Source of the DNA: Bradyrhizobium sp. Arg816
GTDB lineage: Bacteria > Pseudomonadota > Alphaproteobacteria > Rhizobiales > Xanthobacteraceae
Direction: 5' to 3'
NCBI RefSeq assembly: GCF_029989365.1
Contig: NZ_JAPRAQ010000026.1
Coordinates: 1-64,000 of the forward strand
Length of the DNA stretch: 64,000 bases
The notes under the pieces are model-generated. The model did no database searches. It was not told where the DNA came from and saw only the letters and a list, made by a program, of their open reading frames with translations. Shown here one piece after another: positions 16,235-24,782 of this stretch. Numbering within the stretch: the stretch's first letter is position 1; each line of letters opens with the position of its first letter. Position numbers and translations under genes: made by a program.

Positions 16235-17016
16235 CATCTCTGGGTGCCGCCGTCAGACGTGCCGCACCGGTGTTCGCTTGCATCGGGCTGCTGGCGGTGT
16301 GGCAGGTCGCGTCGCTCGCGCTGAAGAATGACAGCTTTCCGACGGCGATCGAGGCGATCCGCGCAATCCCGGACATCCTTGGCGACAAGGAGTCCCTGAT
16401 CAATATCCTGGCCTCGCTTCGCCGCATGGCGATCGGGTTCAGTGTAGCCGTGCTCGTTTCGATCCCGCTGGGTCTGTTGATGGGGCGTAGCCGCGCCGTC
16501 GCGGCCTTCTTCAACCCGTTTCTGATGGTGATCTATCCGGTGCCGAAAGCGGCGCTGATGCCGATCATCATGCTTTGGCTGGGCGTCGGCGACATCACGA
16601 AGACGCTGGTGATCTTCCTCGGCGTCAGCCTCCCTGTGATCTATCACAGCTTTGAGGGAGCCCAAGCCGTCGAAGAGAAGATGCTGTGGTCGGGCGCTGC
16701 GATGGGACTTTCGCCGCTGCAACGGCTGGTGCGGATCGTGCTGCCGGCGGCGCTGCCGGAGATCTTGACCGGATGTCGCACGGGTCTCGTGCTGGCGCTG
16801 ATCACGATGATCACCAGCGAGATGATCGCCCGCCAGTCCGGCGCAGGCAACATTCTGTTCAACGCTTTGGACATGGGCCAATACGACACCGTCTTCGCGA
16901 TGATCATCATCGTGGGGGCGATGGGAATTTGCCTCGATGCGATTTTTGAGCGGGTCCGCGCACGGCTGGTGCGCTGGTCCGAACCTCAGTTCGACATGCC
17001 GCTGAGCTTCTCATGA
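16231..17016 (+). CDS. ABC transporter permease 1 (SsuC/TauC type)
   Basis: The 261-residue membrane protein has about six hydrophobic segments and the BPD permease EAA loop (EKMLWSGAAMGLSPLQRLVRIVLPAALPEI, about 150-180). The ATGA overlap with the ATPase gene indicates coupled translation. It overlaps the second permease by four bases as well. The two permeases are distinct and may form a heterodimeric pore. Confidence 0.9.
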   Translation: MTSLGAAVRRAAPVFACIGLLAVWQVASLALKNDSFPTAIEAIRAIPDILGDKESLINILASLRRMAIGFSVAVLVSIPLGLLMGRSRAVAAFFNPFLMVIYPVPKAALMPIIMLWLGVGDITKTLVIFLGVSLPVIYHSFEGAQAVEEKMLWSGAAMGLSPLQRLVRIVLPAALPEILTGCRTGLVLALITMITSEMIARQSGAGNILFNALDMGQYDTVFAMIIIVGAMGICLDAIFERVRARLVRWSEPQFDMPLSFS

Positions 17017-17780
17017 CATCGCGTATTCTCTCAGCAAACGTCGTTCTAGGGCTCGCGCCAATTGTGCTCGTGATCGCGGTGTGGCAAAGCCTCGTATCGT
17101 TCGGCTTTGCGCCTGCGGTCTTGCTGCCGCCGCCGGGATACATCTTCAGCAGGTTGCTCCAGCAACTCGTGACGTGGACGTTTCAGCAGGAGATCGCCGC
17201 GACCCTGATCCGGCTGTTTGCCGGCTTTGCGATTGCGGTCGTGCTCGGTGTAAGTATCGGCATTGCCGCGGCCGCCAATCCAGCGATCAACGCCGTGGTT
17301 CGGCCAATCGTGCGCGTATTGGCGCCGTTGCCTAAAGTCGCACTCTATCCGGCGCTGTTGCTTCTGCTCGGCTTCGGCCACGGATCGAAAATCACGCTGG
17401 TGGCGGCCGACGCACTCTTTCCCATTTTGCTGTCCACCTATTACGGCGCATCAACCGTCGAGCAGAAGCTGATCTGGTCGGCCATGGCGGCGGGAACGCC
17501 GCGCTATGGAATCTTGTTCAAGGTGGTCTTGCCGGCAGCGATGCCCTCGATCCTGACCGGCTGCCGGATCGGCCTTGTCATTTCCTGCATCGTGGTGTTT
17601 CTGGCCGAGATGATCACGTCGACGGACGGGTTGGGGCATGTGCTGGTGACGGCGGCCCGAACTTTTCAGGCCGTCGACATGTTCGTGCCGCTGATCACGA
17701 TCTCGCTGCTGGGGTTGATCCTGAACGGCTTGCTGGGCGCCTTGCGATCGTATCTCTTGCGGGGCTTCCCCGAAGCGTGA
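17013..17780 (+). CDS. ABC transporter permease 2 (SsuC/TauC type)
   Basis: The 255-residue membrane protein has about six hydrophobic segments and an EAA loop (EQKLIWSAMAAGTPRYGILFKVVLPAAMPSI). It completes the importer begun at 12508. The dioxygenase gene follows after 39 nt, in the same direction, which suggests that uptake and ring cleavage share one transcript. Confidence 0.9.
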   Translation: MTSRILSANVVLGLAPIVLVIAVWQSLVSFGFAPAVLLPPPGYIFSRLLQQLVTWTFQQEIAATLIRLFAGFAIAVVLGVSIGIAAAANPAINAVVRPIVRVLAPLPKVALYPALLLLLGFGHGSKITLVAADALFPILLSTYYGASTVEQKLIWSAMAAGTPRYGILFKVVLPAAMPSILTGCRIGLVISCIVVFLAEMITSTDGLGHVLVTAARTFQAVDMFVPLITISLLGLILNGLLGALRSYLLRGFPEA

Positions 17781-17819
17781 TCTGACTGAACAAAGAAACC
17801 AGAAGACCGGGAGTGAACC

Positions 17820-18866
17820 ATGCTGGCGGATCGCATCGAGGCAAAATGGATCGACGCGTTTTGCGAGATCTTTGAGCGCTGCGCTGTCAAGGCCGGCGAC
17901 ACCGCGGCGATCCTCTCGGAAACCCAATCGCGTGCGCTGAACGTTCATTTGGCGGAGCTCGCCCTGCTGCGGATGGGCGCGCGGCCGTTTCATGTGGTGA
18001 TGCCGACGCCGCGTAACCGGAATATCGTGCCGGTTCGCTCGACCGGGGCAAGCGAGGCAATCCAGCGGCTTGGTCCGGTCATCACCGCACTCCAGCAGGC
18101 CGGCTTTGTGGTGGATTGCACCATCGAGGGCTTGATGCATGCGGTGGAAACGCCGGAAATCCTCAAGGCCGGCGCGCGGATATTGGTGATCTCCAACGAA
18201 CACCCGGAAGCGCTGGAGCGGATGGTGCCGGATCCCGCACTCGAGAAGCGTGTTCGCGCGGCGGCGAAGTTGTTGCGTGGGACGAAGCGGATGCGCGTGA
18301 CATCGAAAGCCGGCACGACGCTCGACGTTGACATGGTCGGTGCGTCCACGGTCGGCGTGTGGGGCTGGACCGACAAGCCCGGCACGCTGGCGCACTGGCC
18401 GGGTGGCATTGTGGTCAGCTTTCCCAAGAGCGGAACGATCAACGGGACGTTGGTGATGGCCCCCGGTGACATCAATCTGACCTTCAAGCGCTACCTGGCG
18501 TCCCCGGTGAAAATGACGCTGAAGGACGATTATGTTGTCGAGCTGGAGGGCGAGGGCACGGATGCGGCGATGATGCGCGCCTATCTCGCGGCGTGGGGCG
18601 ATCGCGAGGCCTATGCGGTCTCGCATGTCGGTTTCGGCATGAATCCGGGGGCCCGCTACGAAGCCCTCTCGATGTATGACCAGCGCGACACCAACGGCAC
18701 TGAAATTCGTGCCGTCTCCGGCAATTTCCTTTTCTCGACCGGCGCGAACGAATTTGCCGGCCGCTACACGGCGGGCCACTTTGATTTGCCGATGATGGGA
18801 ACGACGATCGAACTCGACGGCGTCGCGGTCGTTCGTGAAGGCGTGCTGCAGGACGTCTTCGGCTAG
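17820..18866 (+). CDS. NicX-like Fe(II) ring-cleaving dioxygenase
   Basis: The 348-residue product closely follows the NicX (2,5-dihydroxypyridine 5,6-dioxygenase) pattern, a fold related to M29 aminopeptidases. Matching blocks are ILKAGARILVISNEHPEALE, KPGTLAHWPGG and AVSGNFLFSTGAN. By family knowledge the iron ligands of NicX are two His and one Asp; here His269 (SHVGFG), His320 and Asp322 (GHFDLP) sit at the same spacing. It should open a dihydroxylated N-heteroaromatic or similar ring. GGGAG precedes the start. The end overlaps the converging dehydrogenase gene by 4 bp. The exact substrate is not known. Confidence 0.78.
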   Translation: MLADRIEAKWIDAFCEIFERCAVKAGDTAAILSETQSRALNVHLAELALLRMGARPFHVVMPTPRNRNIVPVRSTGASEAIQRLGPVITALQQAGFVVDCTIEGLMHAVETPEILKAGARILVISNEHPEALERMVPDPALEKRVRAAAKLLRGTKRMRVTSKAGTTLDVDMVGASTVGVWGWTDKPGTLAHWPGGIVVSFPKSGTINGTLVMAPGDINLTFKRYLASPVKMTLKDDYVVELEGEGTDAAMMRAYLAAWGDREAYAVSHVGFGMNPGARYEALSMYDQRDTNGTEIRAVSGNFLFSTGANEFAGRYTAGHFDLPMMGTTIELDGVAVVREGVLQDVFG

Positions 18867-19855
18867 CTGCGGTCGAGGACCGGTGGGCGCGCCAGGCCGA
18901 AATGCCGGAGCAGGTCGACCATGGCCTGAAGCCGCTTCACGCGATAGGCATCGACGTCCATGCCTGAATAATCGAGGAAGCCGGCACCCGTTCGCAAGCC
19001 GATGCGGCCCTCTCGCATATTGCGGGAAATGACGTCCGGCGCGCGATAGCGGTCGCTGCCGAGCGCGCCTTCGAGATACCGGCTGGCATAGTACAAGATA
19101 TCGCCGCCGCCCCAGTCGATGAACTCGAGCAGTCCGAGCACGGCATAGCGGAAGCCAAAGCCGTAACGGATCGCTTTGTCGATCTCCTCGGCGCTGGCGA
19201 CGCCTTCCTCGACCATGCGTGCGGCCTCGTTCATCGCCAGCGCCTGGATGCGCGGGACGATGAAGCCAGGCGTCGCCGCGCACATCACGGGGACCTTTCC
19301 GATGGCTTCGAGCAGCGCCTTGACCTCATCGATGATGGCGAGATCGGTGGCTTTGCCGGGTGAAACCTCGACCAGCGGGATCAGATAGGCTGGATTGAGC
19401 CAGTGCACATTGAGGAAGCGGCGAGGGTTCACGATCGCCCCAGCGAGATCGTCGACGAGGATGGTCGACGTGGTCGAAGCGATGATCGTATCCGGGCCGA
19501 CTTGCTTTGAGGCCGCCCCCAGCACCTCGCGCTTGAGCTCGACGACCTCGGGAACGCCCTCGAAGACCATCCCGGCTTCGGCCAGCGCTGCGCTGCTTCG
19601 GCTGGCCGGCACCACCGAAACCCGTGCGATAAGCGGATCGACATCTGCCTCGGTCAGCAGTCCCAGCTTCGACAGGCTGGCAAAGGTCTTCCCGACTTCG
19701 TCGAGCGCGTCCGCCTCCAGCCTGGCGAAATCGTCCGCGGAACGGCCCTTGATATCGATCATCGTGACCGTATGCCCTGCGTAGGCGAACGCGACGGCGA
19801 TGCCGCGCCCCATGCGGCCGGCCCCGAGGCAGACAATGTTGGCGCGGCGGGTCAT
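18863..19855 (-). CDS. 3-hydroxyacyl-CoA dehydrogenase family protein
   Basis: The 330-residue product has an N-terminal NAD domain (CLGAGRMGRGIAVAFAYAGH, about 9-28), the catalytic region LNVHWLNPAYLIPLVEV and a C-terminal helical domain. The NWxNP-like catalytic segment reads HWLNPAYLIP, typical of single-function members acting on short or unusual substrates rather than FadB. It is the last gene of the leftward operon 24590-18863 and converges on the dioxygenase gene. Confidence 0.87.
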   Translation of the reverse strand: MTRRANIVCLGAGRMGRGIAVAFAYAGHTVTMIDIKGRSADDFARLEADALDEVGKTFASLSKLGLLTEADVDPLIARVSVVPASRSSAALAEAGMVFEGVPEVVELKREVLGAASKQVGPDTIIASTTSTILVDDLAGAIVNPRRFLNVHWLNPAYLIPLVEVSPGKATDLAIIDEVKALLEAIGKVPVMCAATPGFIVPRIQALAMNEAARMVEEGVASAEEIDKAIRYGFGFRYAVLGLLEFIDWGGGDILYYASRYLEGALGSDRYRAPDVISRNMREGRIGLRTGAGFLDYSGMDVDAYRVKRLQAMVDLLRHFGLARPPVLDRS

Positions 19856-19858
19856 CGG

Positions 19859-20947
19859 TTAAAACCCCGTACGGAGAATCGTCTGTAGTTCGGCCTTGCC
19901 GAGATTGCCTAGTCCGAGCGTCTCGAGCGTTCGGCCGCCTTGCGCAAAATCCTCACCGCACACAGCGCCGCCGATGGAGAGGAATGCTCTGGCCAGCGGC
20001 GTGGATACACCCGCGATGCCGGCAACGGAGACCAGCAGCGATAGCCCAAGCCGCAAATCCTCGCGCATATAGCGGTGCTCGGTCAGCACGATCCGCTCAC
20101 GCCAGTCGCCGGAATCGGTCAGCCGGTCGTGCGAGCCACGGCCATACATCCAGATCTCGCCTTCTTTGGCGTAGTGGTGGGCCAGCGGGAAATGCGGAGC
20201 GCCATAGCCAAGCGCTTCGCGTACGGCGATCCGTTCTGCGTCGAGCGCGTCGGTCACCCGGCGGATCGCGGCTTGCGTTCCTTCCTTGTGGATGTCCCAT
20301 CGTTCGAAATGCTCGATCGGGCCGGCGTTCATCACGATCAGCGGCGGGTGAATGATGGGCCCAGCATTCATCAGCGCGCCGGAGAGCGCATCGCCGCAGG
20401 GCTCGATCGCATCAGGGAAAGCGCGTCCGATCACTTCGAGTGCATGCGCGGCCTGATCGAGCGGAAACACGCCGACCGGCAGCCGCTTGGCACGGATGGT
20501 GATTGCGACCTCGAACGGCCCGTGCTTGCGGGTCAGCCAAGGCAGCGTGCCGGTCTCGGCAAAGCTTGCCTTGGCGTGGTTTCCGGCATCCCGCGCGGCT
20601 TGGGCGAAGATCATCGAGCCGAACGTGGCGGGCGGCAGGAACACGACCTGGCCGTCCCGCAAATGCGGAGCGAGCAAACGAGCAATGTCCGGCTGCGCGA
20701 AGGCAGGGGCGGGGCACAGAATCAGCTCGGTGCCATCAATTGCTTGGGCGATGTCGGTCGTCACCAGCGCGAGCTTCACATCGTGCCGGCCATTATGATC
20801 CTTGACCAGGATGTGCGAGCCGGCCGCGCGATGCTCCGTCACCTGATCGGTGTCGCGGCGCCAGAGCCGGACCTCATGCCCCGACAGCGCAAAATCGCCC
20901 GCGGCCGCGAAAGAGCCGTTTCCCCCACCCAGAACTGCAATCTTCAA
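19859..20947 (-). CDS. NAD/NADP octopine/nopaline dehydrogenase family protein
   Basis: The 362-residue product has an N-terminal Rossmann motif (VLGGGNGSFAAAGDFALSGH, about 4-23) and a helical C-terminal domain of the opine dehydrogenase family, with MNAGPIIHPPLIVMNAGPIEHFE carrying the family histidine region. Opine dehydrogenases join an amino acid and a 2-oxoacid reductively, or run in reverse. Its presence inside a CoA/ring-cleavage operon is unusual and may mean oxidation of an imine or of an opine-like conjugate. It lies 3 bp from the next gene and overlaps the ligase gene by 4 bp. Confidence 0.8.
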   Translation of the reverse strand: MKIAVLGGGNGSFAAAGDFALSGHEVRLWRRDTDQVTEHRAAGSHILVKDHNGRHDVKLALVTTDIAQAIDGTELILCPAPAFAQPDIARLLAPHLRDGQVVFLPPATFGSMIFAQAARDAGNHAKASFAETGTLPWLTRKHGPFEVAITIRAKRLPVGVFPLDQAAHALEVIGRAFPDAIEPCGDALSGALMNAGPIIHPPLIVMNAGPIEHFERWDIHKEGTQAAIRRVTDALDAERIAVREALGYGAPHFPLAHHYAKEGEIWMYGRGSHDRLTDSGDWRERIVLTEHRYMREDLRLGLSLLVSVAGIAGVSTPLARAFLSIGGAVCGEDFAQGGRTLETLGLGNLGKAELQTILRTGF

Positions 20948-22470
20948 GATGCTTCTCCTTGCGCGCGCGACTGCGCATCAAGCTGCTTCAGCAGGAAATG
21001 CTGGACCTTGCCAAGCGCCGTGCGCGGCAGGTCGTTGACGAAGACGATGTCGCGCGGAACCTTGTAACGGGCGAGCTGCGTCTGAAGATGCGCTCTCAGC
21101 TCCTCCGCTTCGAGCCGGCAGCCGGACCGCCCGATGACGTAGGCGATCGGCACCTCGTCCCAGCGCGGGTCCGGCCGGCCGATCACGGCGCATTCGCTGA
21201 CATCGGGATGTTCGAGCAGGACGCGCTCGACCTCGGCCGGATAGACGTTCTCGCCGCCGGAAATGATCACATTCTTCTTGCGGTCGCGGACCCAGAAATA
21301 CCCGTCGGCATCGCACAGGCCGATATCGCCGGTGCGATACCAACCGTCGTGCAGCGCATCGTGCGTGGCATCCGCATTGCCCCAATATTCGAAGAACACG
21401 TTGGGCCCTCGTACGGCGATTTCGCCCGGCGCACCCGCAGGGACCTCATTGCCGGCCTGATCGATCACCTTCGCTTCGCAGCACAGGCCGGCAAGTCCGG
21501 TCGATCCCGCGCGCGAAAGATCGCCGCCAAGCCGGGTGTAGACTGCGATGGGGCAGGTTTCCGTCGATCCATAGACCTGAAGCACCGGAACATCGCGCGC
21601 CACGAAGCGGTCGATCAGGTGCGGTGGCACGATGGTCGAGCCGGTCGAGACGGCTTTGAGCGACGAGAGATCAGTCGTTGTCCAGGCGGGATGCTCGCTC
21701 ACGGCCTGGAGGATTGCAGGCACCATCACTGTCAGGGTCGGTCGTTCCCGTTCAATGGCCGCGAGCGCAGTATCCGGCATGAAGCGGGCGTGGATCGTGA
21801 CGGTCGCGCCAAGCTGCAGCGCCGGCGTGGTCTGGATGTTGAGGCCGCCGACATGGAAGAACGGCAGTACCGTCAGCACGTGATCACCCGAGACCATGTT
21901 GTGCATGTGCTGGCTCATGACGCCGTTCCAGAACAAGGCTTCTTGCCGCAGAACAGCGCCCTTCGGCCGTCCCGTCGTTCCAGACGTGTAGACGACGAGC
22001 AGCGGGCAGGAGAGATCGGTGTGCGAATTGCGGCCGCTGCCTTCGCTGCGAGCCAGCAGGTCTTCGAATGTCACGCCCCGCGACGGCGCGAAATCGAGGC
22101 CGATGACGGCCGTCCCCGGCGCAAGCTCCGGGAGAACTCCCGCAAATGCCTGCTCGAGCACCAGGACCTTTGCGCCCGCATCGGTGAGAATGAAGCGCTG
22201 CTCGGCAACCGCCAGCCGCCAGTTCAGCGGCACCAGCATCGCACCCAGTCGCGCGCATGCGTAGAGCAGAACCAGGTAGTCCGGCCGGTTCAGGCTCAGG
22301 ATTGCGACGCGGTCGCCTCGGCCGACGCCGAGCTCCTGCTTCAACGCCGTGGCGGTGCGCTCGATGCGCGCGGCGAGGGAGGCGTAGCTCAGCCGCTCAC
22401 CTTCGAAGGCGATCGCCGTCTTGTCTGGCGCGAACGCCGCGTTGCGATCGATCAGACTACAGAGGTCCAC
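20944..22470 (-). CDS. Acyl-CoA synthetase (AMP-forming)
   Basis: The 508-residue product is a class I adenylate-forming enzyme that makes acyl- or aryl-CoA from acid, ATP and CoA. The P-loop YTSGTTGRPKGAVL is near 162-175, the YGSTET motif near 297, the hinge region DRKKNVIISGGENVYPAEVE near 398, and the catalytic lysine in LPRTALGKVQHF near 490. The start is GTG (22468-22470). It overlaps the opine-dehydrogenase-like gene by 4 bp and follows the acyl-CoA dehydrogenase gene closely. Confidence 0.9.
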   Translation of the reverse strand: MDLCSLIDRNAAFAPDKTAIAFEGERLSYASLAARIERTATALKQELGVGRGDRVAILSLNRPDYLVLLYACARLGAMLVPLNWRLAVAEQRFILTDAGAKVLVLEQAFAGVLPELAPGTAVIGLDFAPSRGVTFEDLLARSEGSGRNSHTDLSCPLLVVYTSGTTGRPKGAVLRQEALFWNGVMSQHMHNMVSGDHVLTVLPFFHVGGLNIQTTPALQLGATVTIHARFMPDTALAAIERERPTLTVMVPAILQAVSEHPAWTTTDLSSLKAVSTGSTIVPPHLIDRFVARDVPVLQVYGSTETCPIAVYTRLGGDLSRAGSTGLAGLCCEAKVIDQAGNEVPAGAPGEIAVRGPNVFFEYWGNADATHDALHDGWYRTGDIGLCDADGYFWVRDRKKNVIISGGENVYPAEVERVLLEHPDVSECAVIGRPDPRWDEVPIAYVIGRSGCRLEAEELRAHLQTQLARYKVPRDIVFVNDLPRTALGKVQHFLLKQLDAQSRAQGEAS

Positions 22471-22472
22471 GG

Positions 22473-23762
22473 TCAGTCGTCCGTTTCACCGGCCTCGTAC
22501 AGCGCCTCGCGCCCGATGCGGTCGAGGCAGAGCTCGGCTGTCCAGGGCAGCATCAGCGAGCCGCAGCGGCTGTCGCGATAGATGCGCTCCAGCGGGAGCG
22601 AGCGGAGCATGGCCTGACCGCCGCAGGTGCGGATCGCGAGCGCGGCGAGCTCATTGGCGCCCTCCATCACCGAATATTGCGCGGCATAGGCGCGCAGCAC
22701 CTGCTCCTTGCTTGGATTGGCGTGGGCCTCGGTGACCGCCTGGAACCAGATCGCCTTGATCTGCTCGAGCTTGATCTGCATCTGCGCGACCGCGATCTGC
22801 TTGGTCGGGTACATCCGGCGCTTGACCGGCGGCATGCCCGGCACCTCGCCGCGAAGATAGCGCACGGTGAAATCATAGGCGGCTTGCGCCAGGCCCATAT
22901 AGGTCGGCGACAGCGTCAGGAACATATGAGGCCAGCGCATCGCCGCCTGGAAATAAACGCCGCGCGGCATCAGCGCGGATTCCTCAGGGACGAACACATC
23001 CTTGAACAGCAGCGTGCGAGAGACTGTGCCGCGCATGCCGAGCGGATCCCAGTCGCCGACCACCGAGACACCGTCCGATTTCGCGGCGATCGCGAGGTAA
23101 AGGGTGTTGCGGCGCGAGGCTTTTTCGCCCTCCTCGATCTCGGTGCAGAGCACGCCGTAGTAGTCGGCATGACCGGACAGCGATGCAAAGATCTTCTTGC
23201 CGTTGACGATCCAACCGCCCTTCACGGGCTTTGCTTCTGTGCCGAACGCGACGCCGCCCGCCGCGGCCGCTCCGCCCTCGGAAAAGGGCTGCGAGTAGAT
23301 CGCGCCATCCTCGACGATACGCTTGTAATGAACCGCGCGCCTTCGTTCGTGCTCGGCGCGGGTCTCCGCATCCATGTCGAGATCGTCGGCGAGCGGACCT
23401 GACCACAGGGTCGAGCAGACGTGCATGTTCCAGGTGAGGGCGGTCGCGCCGCAATAGCGGCCGATTTCGGCTGCCGCCAGCGCGTAGGTTTGATAGTTCG
23501 CGCCGAGCCCGCCATGCTTCTTGGGAACCGCGATGCCGAGCAGGCCGACGCGATGCAGGTCGCGATAGTTCTCAGTCGGGAAGATCGCTTCGCGATCGTA
23601 AGTCGCCGCGCGACCAGCGAACACGCTCTGGCCGATCTCGCGGGCGCGCGCGATGATGCCGGCCTGCTCGTCGCTCAGGCGGAATGCGACGGGATCGAAG
23701 ATCGGAGCATCCAGCGCGACCTTGTCGGTTGCGCCGATGTTCTTTCTGACTTGCATGGTCAT
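22473..23762 (-). CDS. Acyl-CoA dehydrogenase family protein
   Basis: The 429-residue flavoprotein has the N-terminal helical domain (YRDLHRVGLLGIAVPKKHGG, about 67-86), middle barrel (SGHADYYGVLCTEIEEGE region) and C-terminal helices including RTCGGQAMLRSLPLERIYRDSRCG. It may introduce a double bond into a CoA thioester, or act as a monooxygenase like its relative at 9605, although no reductase is adjacent. A second ATG lies two codons inside. It is the second gene of the leftward operon. Confidence 0.85.
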   Translation of the reverse strand: MTMQVRKNIGATDKVALDAPIFDPVAFRLSDEQAGIIARAREIGQSVFAGRAATYDREAIFPTENYRDLHRVGLLGIAVPKKHGGLGANYQTYALAAAEIGRYCGATALTWNMHVCSTLWSGPLADDLDMDAETRAEHERRRAVHYKRIVEDGAIYSQPFSEGGAAAAGGVAFGTEAKPVKGGWIVNGKKIFASLSGHADYYGVLCTEIEEGEKASRRNTLYLAIAAKSDGVSVVGDWDPLGMRGTVSRTLLFKDVFVPEESALMPRGVYFQAAMRWPHMFLTLSPTYMGLAQAAYDFTVRYLRGEVPGMPPVKRRMYPTKQIAVAQMQIKLEQIKAIWFQAVTEAHANPSKEQVLRAYAAQYSVMEGANELAALAIRTCGGQAMLRSLPLERIYRDSRCGSLMLPWTAELCLDRIGREALYEAGETDD

Positions 23763-23774
23763 TGCGCAGCCACC

Positions 23775-24590
23775 CTACGTTTTGGTCGCGACGGAATTCA
23801 GGAACCGGCCGAGCGCTTCGTCGAACGCGTCAGGGCGTTCAAGGTTGGCGAGATGGCCGACACCAGCCAGCTCGACATATTCGGCGGTGGGAATGAATGT
23901 TGCCGTCTTTGCCATCATGGGGGCAGGCGCGTTGTTGTCCTTGGAGCCGGACAACAACAGCGTCGGGACGGAAATGTCCTTGAGCGTGCTGCGTTGATCG
24001 AAACCCATCAAAGCCAGCATCATGGCGCGATAGCTCGCCTCGGGCACGCTTGCCATGCACTCGCGCGCAAGCTCCATTCCCTTCGGATCAGGATCGTCGC
24101 CGACAAGCTCCTTCACCAGGGAGGGAGCCAGCGACTTCATGGTCTCGCCGCGATCGAGCGGCCAAAGCCGCGCCGCGATGAACGATTGCTGCCAATCGCC
24201 ATCGGCCTTGCCGAAGGCCGGGCTGGTCTGCGCGAGGACGATCGCGCGGGCCAGTTTCGGAGATTGCGCCAGCCATTTCTGCACGATCATGCCACCGATC
24301 GAATGGCCGACCAGAATTGGCGTTGTCGCACCAAGCTGCTCAATGAATTGCTGGAGCGCATCGGCAAGGGCCGCAATGCTGACGCTGGCGAGCGGAGCCG
24401 ATCTGCCGTAGCCCGGCATGTCCCATGCAATTGCGCGGAACTGGGTGCTGAATCTGGTAAGCTGCTGCCGCCAAGCCCGTGCCGCGCCGCCAATGCCATG
24501 CAGGAAGATCAGGGGTGTCGCGTCCGGATCGCCCGCGGCTTCATAGGCGAAGCGGCCGTCTTTTGTTATCATTGGCGCAGGCTGCGACAC
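23775..24590 (-). CDS. Alpha/beta hydrolase (enol-lactonase/NicD-like size)
   Basis: The 271-residue product has the alpha/beta-hydrolase fold: oxyanion segment FLHGIGGAAR (about 29-38), nucleophile elbow GHSIGG with Ser near 98, and a C-terminal His in GVGHLANLERP. Length fits 3-oxoadipate enol-lactonases and the N-formylmaleamate deformylase NicD. With a NicX-like dioxygenase in the island, a NicD-like role is attractive but only inferred. It is the first gene of the leftward operon; the start is GTG 24590 or ATG 24572. Confidence 0.8.
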   Translation of the reverse strand: MSQPAPMITKDGRFAYEAAGDPDATPLIFLHGIGGAARAWRQQLTRFSTQFRAIAWDMPGYGRSAPLASVSIAALADALQQFIEQLGATTPILVGHSIGGMIVQKWLAQSPKLARAIVLAQTSPAFGKADGDWQQSFIAARLWPLDRGETMKSLAPSLVKELVGDDPDPKGMELARECMASVPEASYRAMMLALMGFDQRSTLKDISVPTLLLSGSKDNNAPAPMMAKTATFIPTAEYVELAGVGHLANLERPDAFDEALGRFLNSVATKT

Positions 24591-24782
24591 GCGACATCCT
24601 TTTGCTCGGCCGGGCGATGCTAACAGGCCTGTGGGGGATGGGAAGCGATAATTTTATACTTAAAGCAATTTTCGGGCCGGTCTCTCGTGCGAAGGCGTTC
24701 GCGGCGCTACGGCAGCTTCGTTGCAAAAACTTGAAGGTTAAAATATATCGAGGAACGATCAGCAGAGCCAAGGAGCCAGCGC
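24591..24782. promoter_or_regulatory. AT-rich divergent promoter region
   Basis: This 192-bp gap separates the leftward five-gene operon from the rightward SDR gene. It contains an AT-rich stretch (ATAATTTTATACTTAAAGC, about 24647-24665) unlike its GC-rich surroundings, suitable for divergent promoters. A clear operator is not recognised. Confidence 0.45.

Noticed and set aside
17451..19283. A 610-codon minus-strand frame across the permease and dioxygenase genes
   Set aside because: It overlaps three well supported genes and has the Arg/His/Gly-rich composition of a shadow frame.
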